A stretch of DNA of 64,000 bases from an uncultured Pelagibacteraceae bacterium (lineage in GTDB: Bacteria > Pseudomonadota > Alphaproteobacteria > Pelagibacterales > Pelagibacteraceae): assembly GCA_902532565.1 (NCBI GenBank), contig CACAIR010000003.1:1-64000 (forward strand), in the 5' to 3' direction. A program made the position numbers and the translations under genes. Shown here piece after piece: positions 20,987 through 35,756 of this stretch (position 1 is its first letter; every line of letters starts with the position of its first letter). The notes under the pieces are model-generated. The model worked only from the letters and a program-made list of their open reading frames with translations, was not told where the DNA came from and ran no database searches.

Positions 20987-22177
20987 TTGATCAAAAAAGC
21001 AAAAAAAACAAACTCAAAAAAATCTCAAAATCATACGGGCGTTTTAGTTCTTGAAAATAAGAGAGTTTTAAAAGGTATCGGAATTGGTTACCCAGGAGAA
21101 GCTACTGGTGAGGTTTGCTTTAACACCTCTTTAACAGGGTACCAAGAAATTATTTCTGATCCTTCTTATGCGGGTCAGATTATTAACTTTACATTCCCAC
21201 ATATCGGAAATGTTGGAACTAACAAAGAAGATATTGAGTCTGATAAGATCTGGACAAGAGGTGTAATCTTTAATTCTGAAATTACTTCTCCATCAAATTA
21301 TAGAGCATTTTTGCATTTAGATGCCTGGCTCAAAAAAAATAAAATTGTTGGAATTACAGGGCTAGATACTAGAAGTTTAACAAACTTTATTAGAGATAAA
21401 GGGGCGCCTAAGGGAACAATTTGTTATTCAAAAAATGGAAAATTTAATGTTAGCAAATTAACAAACTCAACTATTAAATGGGGTGGATTAAAAAATCTTG
21501 ATCTTGCAGAGACTGTGACGACGTCAAAAAACTATATTTGGAAAGGCCTTAAAACCTGGAAGAAAGAAACGGGATATAAAAAAAATACAAAAAATTATTT
21601 GCATGTGGTTGCAATTGATTATGGAATTAAAAAAAATATTTTAAGATATTTTTCAGACTTCAAATGTAAAGTAACGGTTGTTTCTTGCAAAACCTCTGCT
21701 GAAAAAATATTAGACCTTAAACCGCATGGAATATTTTTATCCAATGGTCCCGGTGATCCTGCGGCAACAGGAAAGTATGCAATAGAAATACTTAATAAAT
21801 TAATTAAAAAAAATTTACCTATATTTGGGATTTGTTTAGGTCATCAAATTTTAGCATTAGCGTTAGGTGGAAAAACAAAAAAAATGAAGTTAGGACATAG
21901 AGGCGCAAACCACCCTGTCAAAAATTTAATCCATGATAAAGTTGAAATCACTAGCCAAAATCATGGTTTTGTAGTGGTTGAAGAAACTTTACCAAAGAAA
22001 ATTGAAGTAACTCATAAATCTCTTTTTGATAATACCATTGAAGGAATAAGACTTAAAAACAGACCAATATTTTCAGTGCAATATCATCCAGAGTCAAACC
22101 CAGGACCACAGGATAGTGTCTACTTGTTTGAAGAATTTATTAACAATATTAAAAATGCCAAAACGAAAAGATATTAA
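20987..22177 (+). CDS. carA: Carbamoyl-phosphate synthase small subunit (TTG start as called)
   Basis: GTVCF/TGYQEI-type region, [26 protein letters not shown]. Confidence 0.95.
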   Translation: MIKKAKKTNSKKSQNHTGVLVLENKRVLKGIGIGYPGEATGEVCFNTSLTGYQEIISDPSYAGQIINFTFPHIGNVGTNKEDIESDKIWTRGVIFNSEITSPSNYRAFLHLDAWLKKNKIVGITGLDTRSLTNFIRDKGAPKGTICYSKNGKFNVSKLTNSTIKWGGLKNLDLAETVTTSKNYIWKGLKTWKKETGYKKNTKNYLHVVAIDYGIKKNILRYFSDFKCKVTVVSCKTSAEKILDLKPHGIFLSNGPGDPAATGKYAIEILNKLIKKNLPIFGICLGHQILALALGGKTKKMKLGHRGANHPVKNLIHDKVEITSQNHGFVVVEETLPKKIEVTHKSLFDNTIEGIRLKNRPIFSVQYHPESNPGPQDSVYLFEEFINNIKNAKTKRY

Positions 22178-25100
22178 AAAAATATTAGTTGTAGGCGCTG
22201 GACCCATTATCATTGGCCAGGCATGCGAGTTTGATTACTCAGGTACACAAGCTTGTAAGGCATTAAAAGATGAAGGTTACAAAGTAATTTTAATTAACTC
22301 AAATCCTGCAACTATTATGACTGATCCAGATGTTGCAGATAAAACTTATATAGAGCCAATAACATTAGAAGTTTTAGAAAAAATTCTTAAGAAAGAAAAA
22401 CCAGATGCAATTCTACCAACTATGGGGGGTCAAACTGCTCTTAATCTCGCAATGGAATCTGAGAAAAAGGGAATTTTAAAAAAATATAAGATTGAGCTTA
22501 TAGGAGCAAACTCTAAGGCAATTGCTAATGCAGAGGATAGAAAGAAATTTAGAAAAAATATGATCGATATTGGATTAGATTTGCCTAAATCTGAAATTGT
22601 AAACAATATCAAACAATCATCTAAAATTTTAAAAAAGATTGGTCTTCCTGCAATTATAAGACCTGCATTTACACTTGGAGGTCTCGGTGGTGGTATAGCC
22701 AAAAATAAAAAAGACTTCCTTAAAATAATTAAAAGTGGGCTTCAAGAGTCGCCAGTTAAGCAGGTATTGGTTGAGGAATGTTTAGAAGGGTGGAAAGAAT
22801 TTGAGATGGAAGTTGTAAGGGATAAAAAAGATAACTGTATCATCATCTGCTCAATTGAAAATGTTGATCCGATGGGAATACATACTGGTGACTCAGTAAC
22901 TGTTGCCCCGGCACTTACATTGACTGATAAAGAATACCAAGTAATGAGAAATGCTTCTATTGCGTGTTTAAGAAAAATTGGAGTTGAAACAGGTGGATCA
23001 AATGTCCAGTTTGCAATCAATCCTAAAAATGGCCGAATGGTTATAATTGAGATGAACCCTAGGGTATCAAGATCATCAGCACTTGCATCAAAAGCAACTG
23101 GATTTCCGATCGCAAAAGTTGCTGCAAAACTTGCCGTAGGTTACACTTTGGATGAATTAAAAAATGAAATTACCAAAGTAACGCCAGCTTCATTTGAACC
23201 AAGTATTGATTATGTCGTAACAAAAATTCCAAGATTTACTTTTGAAAAATTTTCAACTTCTCCAGCAACTCTTGGTACATCAATGAAATCAGTTGGTGAA
23301 GCTATGGCTATAGGAAGAAACTTTAAAGAGTCTGTTCAGAAAGCACTAGTATCTCTTGAAACCGGTTTTTCAGGATTAGATAGAATTTTCAATTTAAATA
23401 AAAAACAGATTGAAAAAAAACTTAAAGAAAATATTCCAAACAAACTCTTACTTGTTGCTGAGGCAATTAGGAAAAGAATAAATTTGAGAAGAATTTATAC
23501 CTTATCAAAAATTGACCCCTGGTTTCTTGAGCAGATTAAGGAAATAGTGGACAATGAAGCTAAGATTAAAAATAAAGGCTTACCAAAAGATTTCAATGAA
23601 TTTAATAGAATTAAATCGATAGGCTTTTCTGACAAAAAATTAGCAGAGTTAACAAATACATCAGAAGATATAATAAGACGAAAAAGGACTGCCCTTAAAA
23701 TTTTACCAGTTTTTAAAAAAGTTGATACTTGTGCAGCTGAATTTAAATCATTTACACCTTATATGTACTCAACATATCAACGAAATTTCTCAATTAATTC
23801 AGAATGTGAAGCAGATCCATCAACTAAAAAAAAGATTATTATTCTAGGTGGTGGTCCTAATAGGATTGGACAAGGAATAGAATTTGACTATTGCTGCTGC
23901 CAGGCGAGTTTTTCATTAAAAGAAGGTGGATTTGAAACGATTATGGTAAATTGTAATCCCGAAACAGTTTCAACAGATTATGATACAAGCGATAGATTAT
24001 ATTTTGAACCACTCAAAGAAGAATATGTTTTTAATATAATTAAGAAAGAAAAAGAAAAAGGAAACTTAGTTGGAATAATTGCTCAATTTGGTGGTCAAAC
24101 TCCAATTAAACTATCAAAATTTTTACATGATAACAGGCTTCCAATTCTAGGAACACAATATACATCGATTGATTTAGCAGAAGATAGAGATAGATTTAGA
24201 AATTTACTTAATAAGTTAAAGCTAAAACAGGCTGAAAGTGGAATTGCTAAAACTTTTAAACAAGCTATTCAAATAGCTAATAAAATCGGCTTTCCTTTGA
24301 TGGTTAGACCCTCATATGTTCTTGGTGGAAGAGCAATGGAAATAGTTCATGAAAAAGGCCAGCTTAAAAATTTTGTTGAAGAAGCATTTAAAGCAGCCGA
24401 AAAAAATCCAATTTTAGTTGATAAATTTATTGATCATGCAATGGAAGTTGATGTTGATGCAATATCTGATGGAAAACAAGTACACGTGGCAGGCATTATG
24501 CAACACATTGAAGAGGCTGGAATTCACTCTGGTGACTCGGCTTGTAGTTTACCACCAATATCTATCAAACCATATTTAATTAAAGAAATTGAAAATCAGA
24601 CTAAAAAATTGGCCTTGGCTTTAAAAGTTAAAGGTTTCATGAATGTTCAATACGCAATCAAAAAAGATGAAATTTATGTGATCGAAGTTAACCCTAGGGC
24701 AAGTAGGACAGTGCCATTTGTCTCGAAAGCAAAAGGATTACCCCTTGCAAAAATTGCATCACGTGTGATGGCTGGTGAAAAATTATCTGAATTTAATTTA
24801 AAGGATAGTTCTAAAGGAATGTATGCAGTTAAAGAAGCTGTGTTCCCTTTTAATAAATTTCCAAACAGCGATTTGCTTCTAGGTCCAGAGATGAAATCAA
24901 CAGGTGAAGTAATGGGATTTGATAAAAACTTTGGAATGGCTTTTGCAAAAAGCCAAATAGCATCTTCTAATTCTTTACCCAAAGATGGATTGGCATTTAT
25001 TTCCTTAAAGGATAGTCATAAAGACGAAGGAATAGGTTTAGCAAAAGAATTAATTAAATTAAATTTTACACTTTGTGCAACTCGAGGAACAGCTAAATAC

Positions 25101-25379
25101 ATTAGAAAACATCGGATGAAATGCAGAATTATTAATAAAGTCAGTAGTGGCTCCCCTCATATTGTTGATGTGTTAAACTCTAAAAAAATTGCTCTTGTTA
25201 TTAATACTGGTGGTGGAAACACCGAACACAGATTAAATGATGCTATAGCCCTTCGAAGAGGAACACTTAAAAACAAAGTTCCCTATTGTACTAATATGTC
25301 AACAGCACTGGCATGTTTAGAGGCAATCAAATCACTTAAAACAAAAAAATTAGAGGTTACTTCTCTTCAGGATATATAA
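22155..25379 (+). CDS. carB: Carbamoyl-phosphate synthase large subunit (ATG at 22155 preferred over track start 22116)
   Basis: [37 protein letters not shown]; duplicated ATP-grasp halves. Confidence 0.97.
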   Translation: MPKRKDIKKILVVGAGPIIIGQACEFDYSGTQACKALKDEGYKVILINSNPATIMTDPDVADKTYIEPITLEVLEKILKKEKPDAILPTMGGQTALNLAMESEKKGILKKYKIELIGANSKAIANAEDRKKFRKNMIDIGLDLPKSEIVNNIKQSSKILKKIGLPAIIRPAFTLGGLGGGIAKNKKDFLKIIKSGLQESPVKQVLVEECLEGWKEFEMEVVRDKKDNCIIICSIENVDPMGIHTGDSVTVAPALTLTDKEYQVMRNASIACLRKIGVETGGSNVQFAINPKNGRMVIIEMNPRVSRSSALASKATGFPIAKVAAKLAVGYTLDELKNEITKVTPASFEPSIDYVVTKIPRFTFEKFSTSPATLGTSMKSVGEAMAIGRNFKESVQKALVSLETGFSGLDRIFNLNKKQIEKKLKENIPNKLLLVAEAIRKRINLRRIYTLSKIDPWFLEQIKEIVDNEAKIKNKGLPKDFNEFNRIKSIGFSDKKLAELTNTSEDIIRRKRTALKILPVFKKVDTCAAEFKSFTPYMYSTYQRNFSINSECEADPSTKKKIIILGGGPNRIGQGIEFDYCCCQASFSLKEGGFETIMVNCNPETVSTDYDTSDRLYFEPLKEEYVFNIIKKEKEKGNLVGIIAQFGGQTPIKLSKFLHDNRLPILGTQYTSIDLAEDRDRFRNLLNKLKLKQAESGIAKTFKQAIQIANKIGFPLMVRPSYVLGGRAMEIVHEKGQLKNFVEEAFKAAEKNPILVDKFIDHAMEVDVDAISDGKQVHVAGIMQHIEEAGIHSGDSACSLPPISIKPYLIKEIENQTKKLALALKVKGFMNVQYAIKKDEIYVIEVNPRASRTVPFVSKAKGLPLAKIASRVMAGEKLSEFNLKDSSKGMYAVKEAVFPFNKFPNSDLLLGPEMKSTGEVMGFDKNFGMAFAKSQIASSNSLPKDGLAFISLKDSHKDEGIGLAKELIKLNFTLCATRGTAKYIRKHRMKCRIINKVSSGSPHIVDVLNSKKIALVINTGGGNTEHRLNDAIALRRGTLKNKVPYCTNMSTALACLEAIKSLKTKKLEVTSLQDI

Positions 25380-25382
25380 ATT

Positions 25383-26828
25383 TTATACATCGACAATTAA
25401 TGTGTCTTTAGATCCTCCACCCTGAGAACTATTTACGATTGTGCTTCCTTTTCTAAGTGCAACTCTCGTTAATCCTCCTGTACTCACATAAGTAGTTTTT
25501 CCACTAAGAACAAAAGGTCTTAAATCTAGGTGTCTAGGCTCAATATCATTTTCAGTGATTGTTGGTGCTGTTGAGAGAGTTTCAAGTGGTTGCGCAATAT
25601 ACTCTCTTGGATTTTTTTTTATTTTGGCAATTACTTCATCTCTTTCTTTTTTATCTGCTCGAGGTCCTATCATTATTCCATAACCACCAGAGGCATTGGC
25701 GGGCTTAACAACTAACTTAGAAATATTTTCTATCACATAGTTTCTCTCATTTTTATTGTGACATAAGTAAGTTTCTACCTGATTCAAAATTGGCTGTTCG
25801 CCAAGATAATAAACAATCATTTTATTAACATAAGAGTAAACTACTTTGTCATCAGCAACACCTGTGCCTATAGCATTAATTATACCAATATTTCCTTTTC
25901 GCCAGCTTTTAAACAATCCTGGTACACCTATTAGTGAACCTTTGAAAAATACTTTTGGATCTAAAAAATTATCATCGAGACGTCTGTATATGCAATCAAC
26001 CTTCAAGGGACCTTTGACAGTTTTCATGTAAACAATGTCATTCTCAACGAATAAATCTTTTCCTTCGACTAAAGCAATTCCCATCTGATCAGCTAAAAAA
26101 GAATGCTCAAAATAAGCTGAGTTATATATTCCAGGTGTTAAAACTACCATATGTGGGTTTGCAGTTTTTTTTGGAATACATTCGACCATACAATTGAATA
26201 ATTTGTTTGTGTATTGATGAATTGATGCAACTTTATATCTTGTGAATAATTCGGGAAAGACATCTCTCATTACCATCCTGTTTTCGAGCATATAAGATAC
26301 ACCTGAAGGTACTCTTAGATTATCCTCTAAAACTAAATAATCACCATTTGTATTTCTTATCAAGTCAACTCCAGAAATATTTGACCAAGCCTTATGTTTA
26401 GGAGAAAATCCATCACATTCTTTTACATAAAAGGGAGAATTGAAAATAATTTCTTTTGGTACTACATTATCCTTAAATATTTTTTTTTGATTATAAACAT
26501 CATCAATAAATAAATTTAAAGCCTTTACTCGCTGCTTTAAACCTTTTGAGACTTTGTTCCATTGTGTTTTTGGGATTATTCTTGGGATTATATCAAGAGG
26601 CCATTTTTTTTCTTCTGCTCTATTATTAGCAGCATAAACTCTAAAATTAATACCCCTAGCACTTATGGTACTCTGACAATTTTTTTCAATTTCTTGAAGT
26701 TTTTTTTTGCCGTATCTCTCTAAAATTGATGAAATTATTGTAGCGTGCTTTCGAAGTTTATTATCTTTGGTAAAATAACCATCATAAGCATGTTTTGAAT
26801 TATAATTTTTCCAGAGCTTTGTAACCAT
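25383..26828 (-). CDS. Circularly permuted ATP-grasp protein (COG2308-type)
   Basis: GVSYMLENRMVMRD, VVLTPGIYNSAYFEHSFLADQMGIALVEGKDL, VKPANASGGYG, RPFVLSG...GGLTRVAL. Confidence 0.9.
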   Translation of the reverse strand: MVTKLWKNYNSKHAYDGYFTKDNKLRKHATIISSILERYGKKKLQEIEKNCQSTISARGINFRVYAANNRAEEKKWPLDIIPRIIPKTQWNKVSKGLKQRVKALNLFIDDVYNQKKIFKDNVVPKEIIFNSPFYVKECDGFSPKHKAWSNISGVDLIRNTNGDYLVLEDNLRVPSGVSYMLENRMVMRDVFPELFTRYKVASIHQYTNKLFNCMVECIPKKTANPHMVVLTPGIYNSAYFEHSFLADQMGIALVEGKDLFVENDIVYMKTVKGPLKVDCIYRRLDDNFLDPKVFFKGSLIGVPGLFKSWRKGNIGIINAIGTGVADDKVVYSYVNKMIVYYLGEQPILNQVETYLCHNKNERNYVIENISKLVVKPANASGGYGIMIGPRADKKERDEVIAKIKKNPREYIAQPLETLSTAPTITENDIEPRHLDLRPFVLSGKTTYVSTGGLTRVALRKGSTIVNSSQGGGSKDTLIVDV

Positions 26829-26940
26829 AATAATTTAGTGTTTAATACTTAGATAAAATAAGCAAATGCATATTGGATATATCTGTTATGCTTTTAATTG
26901 ATTATGAAAAAATGTTATAATTAACTAATTATTAAGCGAG

Positions 26941-27666
26941 ATGACTTACTGTATAGGTATTAAAACAAACGAAGGTCTTGTTTTTGCTTCAGACTCAAGG
27001 ACAAATGCTGGTTTAGATAATGTAAATATTTATTCCAAAATGATGACACACGATGTAGGTGATAGAACTATTGTAATCGTAACATCAGGCAATTTAGGAA
27101 CATCTCAGGCAGTTTATAAAACAATTGAAAAAGATCTAAAGAGTACTTCAGGCATAATGAATTTAAATACTTGCAATGATTTTGAACAAATAGCATCGTA
27201 TGTTGGCTCACTAAATATTAAACACTCAGCTCCTCAAGGAATAAATACTGATAATGTTTTGTTAGGTTCCACTTTTATTGTTGGTGGGCAAATTAAAGGT
27301 CAGCAACATGAATTATATTTAGTTTATCCTCAAGGAAATTATATAAGACCAGCAGATAGTAAACCGTATCTTGTAATCGGTGAGGTAAAATACGGAAAAC
27401 CTATTCTTGATAGAGTAATTAAACCAAATGTTTCAATTGGTGATGCATCAAGATGTGCGCTGATTTCTATGGACTCTACATTAAAAAGTGATCTTACTGT
27501 TGGACCTCCAATAGATTTTGCAGTGCTAAAAAAAGATGATGATAATCTTTCTTCACTTGAGTGTTTAAATGTTACAGATGAGAATTATTCAAAGGTTTGT
27601 AATCAATGGTCTGAGGGAATTTTTAAAGTTTTCGACTCTTTTCCTAGATTTGATTGGGAAAAATAA
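26941..27666 (+). CDS. Anbu-type proteasome-like protease (COG3484)
   Basis: MTYCIGIKTNEGLVFASDSRTNAGLDNVNIYSKM, with candidate catalytic Thr2; ITVTSGNLGTSQAV-like block; divergent from CP-ATP-grasp gene. Confidence 0.9.
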   Translation: MTYCIGIKTNEGLVFASDSRTNAGLDNVNIYSKMMTHDVGDRTIVIVTSGNLGTSQAVYKTIEKDLKSTSGIMNLNTCNDFEQIASYVGSLNIKHSAPQGINTDNVLLGSTFIVGGQIKGQQHELYLVYPQGNYIRPADSKPYLVIGEVKYGKPILDRVIKPNVSIGDASRCALISMDSTLKSDLTVGPPIDFAVLKKDDDNLSSLECLNVTDENYSKVCNQWSEGIFKVFDSFPRFDWEK

Positions 27667-27667
27667 A

Positions 27668-28330
27668 TTATTTAACTCTCCAATCTGTTTCAAAAGTCAC
27701 ATAATTGACTTGTACACATCTTCTTTCTTTAACTATTTTCTTTTTTTCCATTCCGTGCCAAGTATTAGGGCCACTAGTAAAAAGATATCCATAATTATGT
27801 CTATAAGGAATTGTTTTTACTTTTTCTAATTTGTCATTATAAAAATCTGTACCTAAATCTTCGGACTCATTAGTATTATTCACAAAAATTAATCCTGACA
27901 TTAATTTTTCTTTGATATCGCAATGGGGTTTAAGCCAAAATCCTTCTCTATCACAAATAACTTCAACTCTTACATATGAATTTGATAAATCTTTGTTAAT
28001 CATTTTTGAAATAGTTTGATGTACCTCTTTAGCTTGAAGTTCGTTAATAAATTTTACTAAGTGTGGAAACTGTGAAGCGTTTTCCTTCGTTATAAAACAT
28101 CTAAATTTAATTGCTTTACCTCCAGATGCGATTCCTTCTCTAAACTCTGCAGCACCACCATCAATAGCTCTTGTTCCATCATAATTAAGATTATGTTTAC
28201 TAACATCTGGAATATCTGCTTTAATAATTTCTTCTATTGCTTCATTTGTAAGAGCATTAGTATATTCCCAATGATCAAAAGGAAATTCATGTTTTTTGGA
28301 TTTATCTTTAATTGAATTTAAAAATGACAT
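27668..28330 (-). CDS. 2OG-Fe(II) oxygenase-like protein
   Basis: LKPHCDIKEKLMSGLIFVN (HxD) and distal TWHGMEKK...RRCVQVNY. Confidence 0.6.
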   Translation of the reverse strand: MSFLNSIKDKSKKHEFPFDHWEYTNALTNEAIEEIIKADIPDVSKHNLNYDGTRAIDGGAAEFREGIASGGKAIKFRCFITKENASQFPHLVKFINELQAKEVHQTISKMINKDLSNSYVRVEVICDREGFWLKPHCDIKEKLMSGLIFVNNTNESEDLGTDFYNDKLEKVKTIPYRHNYGYLFTSGPNTWHGMEKKKIVKERRCVQVNYVTFETDWRVK

Positions 28331-29274
28331 TAAGATTTAATTTTTTGTTTAATGATATTTGCCACTCTATTCGTTTCATCTAGTTTTTGATAGCTCCAAT
28401 TTCCTTCTTCTTCACCTAAATTTCTTATTATATTTAATTCTCTAAATAAATTTCTAAATTCTTGAAATCTTTTATCATTTTTTCTTGGTAAAATATTTGC
28501 GACATAAATAGGTTTTCCTGTTAATGCTGCCTCTGAAATCATTGAGCTTGAGTCACACGTAACAACTATACAATTAGATATAGATAAAGCAGATAAATAA
28601 GCTTTTTTATCAACGTTATCTATTATTGTATGATTTTCTCCAAAATATTTTTTAGCATAATCGATTGAATTTTTTGGAGTTCTCATAGATGGAATTATAA
28701 CAAGTTGAAGATCTTTTTTTTTTAGTAAATTATTCAAAATGGAAAAAATATTTTTCATATTCTCTGAGGAATAATCATAATACTTTGTCGGACCACCCAA
28801 AATTAATGAACAAATTTTTCTATGATCTTTTTTAATGAATGAACTTAAATAATCTTTATTTTTAATAATCTCTTCATCCGTAAGATAGTGAATCGCACCT
28901 TTTGTACTAATTACATTTTGACCTTTTATAGAGTCATGCTCAGGAGCAACAATAAAATCAAAATGATTAAAGTTTACCTTTGGATCTTGGATATGAATGT
29001 TGATTACCTTTTGTTTTGAATTATTTTTTAAGTGAATTGAAGGAATTACACTTTTACGTCCACAAGAAATAATTATATCAAAATCTAGTTGGTTAATTTT
29101 TTTATAAACACTTTGAGAAATTGGAGTAAGTTTAGGAGGAATCATTTTCCAAAAATTATTTAGTTCAACTGTCTGGTGTGTAAAATCAATGTCTAAAGCT
29201 TTTGCCAGTCCCTCTACTTGGCTGATCATACCGTGCATACCTTGAGTCAATAATATACCTTTTAATTTGTTCAT
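28330..29274 (-). CDS. ELM1/mitochondrial-fission-like family protein (COG3660-type)
   Basis: ISCGRKSVIPSIHLK, NIHIQDPKVNFNHFDFIVAPEHD, TCDSSSMISEAALTGKPIYV. Confidence 0.8.
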   Translation of the reverse strand: MNKLKGILLTQGMHGMISQVEGLAKALDIDFTHQTVELNNFWKMIPPKLTPISQSVYKKINQLDFDIIISCGRKSVIPSIHLKNNSKQKVINIHIQDPKVNFNHFDFIVAPEHDSIKGQNVISTKGAIHYLTDEEIIKNKDYLSSFIKKDHRKICSLILGGPTKYYDYSSENMKNIFSILNNLLKKKDLQLVIIPSMRTPKNSIDYAKKYFGENHTIIDNVDKKAYLSALSISNCIVVTCDSSSMISEAALTGKPIYVANILPRKNDKRFQEFRNLFRELNIIRNLGEEEGNWSYQKLDETNRVANIIKQKIKS

Positions 29275-29295
29275 TAATTACTATATAGCTTTCAT

Positions 29296-30243
29296 ATGAG
29301 TCAAAATCCAACTAAACACACAAAAGTGTTAATAATTGGATCCGGTCCAGCTGGATATACTGCTGCAGTTTATGCTGCACGCGCAATGCTAAATCCAATT
29401 TTAGTTTATGGGTCTGAGCCCGGAGGACAATTAACAACAACTACTGATGTTGAAAATTATCCCGGATTTGCTGACGTGATACAAGGACCTTGGTTAATGG
29501 ACCAAATGAAAGATCAAGCAAAAGCAGTTGGAACTCAAATGATTGAAGATCATATTAGTTCTGTAAATTTAAAATCTAAACCTTTCGAGGCAGTTGGAGA
29601 TAGTGGTCAAAAATATACTGCTGACAGCATCATTATTTCAACTGGTGCTCAAGCAAGATGGTTAAATATAAAATCAGAACAAGAATTCAGAGGCTTTGGA
29701 GTATCGGCATGTGCTACATGTGACGGATTTTTCTTTAAAGAGAAAGAAGTAGCAGTAGTTGGTGGTGGAAATGCTGCTGTAGAAGAGGCAATGTTCCTTA
29801 CGAAATTTGCCTCTAAAGTAAAACTAATCCACAGACGTGACAGCTTAAGAGCAGAAAAAATGCTTCAAAAAAAATTAATGGAAAACAAAAAAATTGAAAT
29901 CATTTGGGATACTATTATTGAAGATGTGATAGGTGATCAAGAGCCTAAGAATGTAAAAGGTATCAAAGTAAAAAATGTGAAAACAAATAAAATAGAGGAA
30001 ATTAAAGTTGATGGATTATTTGTTGCAATTGGTCATGATCCAGCAACCTCTCTATTCAAAGATCAACTAAAAATGGATAATGAAGGATATTTGATTACCA
30101 AACCAGATTCTACTGAAACTAATGTTCCTGGTGTCTACGCTGCAGGAGATGTAAAGGACAAAACTTTTAGACAGGCAGTGACTGCTGCAGGTATGGGATG
30201 TATGGCTGCTCTTGAGGCGGAAAAACATCTTTCTCATAACTAA
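29296..30243 (+). CDS. trxB: Thioredoxin reductase
   Basis: IGSGPAGYTAAVYAARA, CATCDGFFF redox motif, GGGNAAVEEAMFLT, AAGDVKDKTFRQAVTAAGMGC. Confidence 0.96.
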   Translation: MSQNPTKHTKVLIIGSGPAGYTAAVYAARAMLNPILVYGSEPGGQLTTTTDVENYPGFADVIQGPWLMDQMKDQAKAVGTQMIEDHISSVNLKSKPFEAVGDSGQKYTADSIIISTGAQARWLNIKSEQEFRGFGVSACATCDGFFFKEKEVAVVGGGNAAVEEAMFLTKFASKVKLIHRRDSLRAEKMLQKKLMENKKIEIIWDTIIEDVIGDQEPKNVKGIKVKNVKTNKIEEIKVDGLFVAIGHDPATSLFKDQLKMDNEGYLITKPDSTETNVPGVYAAGDVKDKTFRQAVTAAGMGCMAALEAEKHLSHN

Positions 30244-30244
30244 A

Positions 30245-31192
30245 GTGAAGAACAATTTACACGTTTTTTTGGGAGCAACTGTAGCTGATGCTGCTGCTAG
30301 ACCATTACATTGGGTTTATAATCAAAAAAAGCTTCTAAGTTATATTAAAGGAAAAAAAGATTTTACTTTCTTAAAAAAAAATAAAAGTCCTTTTTATAAT
30401 ATCAAGACAGGAAAAGTTTCAGGATATAATGAAATTGGTCAAGTTATGTTCAAGACATTGCTCGAAGATCATAGGAATATTGAGGAAAGATTTAAAAAAA
30501 ATATCACAAAAAGTTTTGGTCCAGGAAGTATTTACTGGAAAAATTTGAACCTAAGATCGAAATATAAAAAAGTTAAAGATTGGCGTGGTATAATTAAGGG
30601 CCCTTGGATTCATCAAAATATTATTGAAACAATTCAAAATATTAAAATTAAAAAAAAATTAACAGGTGGAGACAAAGTTAACGAGTCAGATGGATATTGT
30701 GCTGCTCTACCATATTTTTTATTCGGCTATGATTTAAATGAAATAAAAAAAATTATTTCTATAGTTACTGTTTCAAAAATAAGCCTTAAGTATGCTTTAG
30801 CTAAGTTTCATCTAATAGATTTAGCTTTAAAAGGTGCAAAAAATCCTATCAATGAATTCTCAAAAAAATTTAAAAAAAATTCATATTTTAAGAGTGTTGT
30901 TGAAGATATTAAGAAAGTAAAAAGACACAAATCAAGTTCTCATCCTAAAGTAGTTAAAAAATTAGGAATGGCATGTAGTTATCCTGGAACTTTTAACAGC
31001 TCAATTCATTCAATTATTAATTCTACAAATTATAAAAGTGCAATTTTAAGAACAATTAAAGCTGGAGGCTGTAACTGTTCAAGAGTTAACTTTATTGGAG
31101 CATATTTTGCTGCTTTAAAAGGGGTGAATACTATCCCTAAATCTTGGATAAGAAAAACAATACCTGCTAAAAAAATATTAGATCAAAAATAA
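30245..31192 (+). CDS. ADP-ribosylglycohydrolase-like protein (GTG 30245 likely start)
   Basis: VFLGATVADAAARPLHWVYN N-terminal block; C-terminal AGGCNCSRVNFIGAYFAAL. Confidence 0.7.
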   Translation: MKNNLHVFLGATVADAAARPLHWVYNQKKLLSYIKGKKDFTFLKKNKSPFYNIKTGKVSGYNEIGQVMFKTLLEDHRNIEERFKKNITKSFGPGSIYWKNLNLRSKYKKVKDWRGIIKGPWIHQNIIETIQNIKIKKKLTGGDKVNESDGYCAALPYFLFGYDLNEIKKIISIVTVSKISLKYALAKFHLIDLALKGAKNPINEFSKKFKKNSYFKSVVEDIKKVKRHKSSSHPKVVKKLGMACSYPGTFNSSIHSIINSTNYKSAILRTIKAGGCNCSRVNFIGAYFAALKGVNTIPKSWIRKTIPAKKILDQK

Positions 31193-31198
31193 TACTAT

Positions 31199-34578
<3,380 letters not shown>

Positions 34579-34597
<19 letters not shown>

Positions 34598-35334
34598 TTA
34601 TTACTGGTGGAGCTACAAGGATCGGTGCCGCAATTGCTGAAAAATTATCTGGTCCAAATATAGAAATCACTATCCATTTTAATAGATCAAAATTGAAAGC
34701 TCAAAATTTAAAAAAAAAATTACAAAAATTTGGAACAAAGGTTTATTTAATAAAAGGTGATTTAAGTAAAGAAAATGATATTCACAAAATAATTAAATTC
34801 TCAAAATCAAAAATGAAATTTTTTGACTGCTTAGTGAATAATGCTTCATTATTTGAAAATGATAAATTAGAAAATTTTAGTTCCAAAAGTTGGGAAAAGC
34901 ATATTTCTACAAATCTTAAGGCACCCGCTCTTTTATCAAAAGAATTTTCAAAGAATATCAAAGGTAAAAATAACAATATAATTAATATAATTGATCAAAG
35001 AATATTTAAGCTTACTCCATATTTTTTTTCTTATACATTAAGTAAAACAGGTTTATATACATTGACTAAAACTTCTGCGATGAGTTTATCACCAAAGATT
35101 CGAGTTAATGGTATAGCTCCAGGACCAACAATTAAAAATAAAAGACAGTCACCGAAACACTTTAAGAATCAATATTTGGCTACACCACTCAAACAACAGG
35201 TTAATGTAGACGAGATTTGTAATGCTGTTGACTTTTTTATAAAAAATAGCTCTATTACAGGACAAGTTTTAGCAATTGATAGTGGTCAAAGTTTAAATTG
35301 GCAAACAACTGATATAATTAAAGGTAAAGAATGA
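34579..35334 (+). CDS. Short-chain dehydrogenase/reductase (FolM/pteridine reductase-like)
   Basis: [32 protein letters not shown]; followed by FolB-like gene. Confidence 0.8.
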
Positions 35335-35756
35335 AAAAAAATAATCTCAAAATAGTTAAAATAGATAAATTAAAAAACCTTTTTAACTATGAAAAAAAAA
35401 TTCTTATTAATGATCTTATTTTAGATTTAAAGCTCGGATATTATGATTTTGAAAAGGAAAAATCTCAAAAGATAAAATTTAGTCTTGAAATTGATTATCA
35501 GGATAAAAAACCAACAAGTGACAAAGATATAAAATCTATTGTTAACTACGATACTATTGTCAAACTCATTACAAAATTAGTTAAAAAGAATCATTATAAT
35601 TTTTTGGAAACTCTAGCTGAAGCTATTTTTGATGAACTGTTTAAAGATAAAAGAATCGCAAAAATAATGCTAAAAATTGAAAAATTAGAAATTTTAAAAC
35701 AATGTTCATCTGTTGGTATTCAAATTACCAAAAAGAGAAGTCATGATAATCTCTGA
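35331..35756 (+). CDS. folB: Dihydroneopterin aldolase-like protein
   Basis: [54 protein letters not shown]. Confidence 0.75.
   Translation: MKKNNLKIVKIDKLKNLFNYEKKILINDLILDLKLGYYDFEKEKSQKIKFSLEIDYQDKKPTSDKDIKSIVNYDTIVKLITKLVKKNHYNFLETLAEAIFDELFKDKRIAKIMLKIEKLEILKQCSSVGIQITKKRSHDNL

Noticed and set aside
20976-20990. 4-codon mini-ORF (ATG AGT TGT AAT TGA) overlapping the carA TTG start, a possible leader peptide
   Set aside because: Too short, easily by chance, and an alternative carA start cannot be excluded without RNA or ribosome data
22430-24982. Minus-strand ORFs inside carB (22430-22702, 22742-23020, 24674-24982)
   Set aside because: Antisense shadows of strongly conserved carB coding sequence
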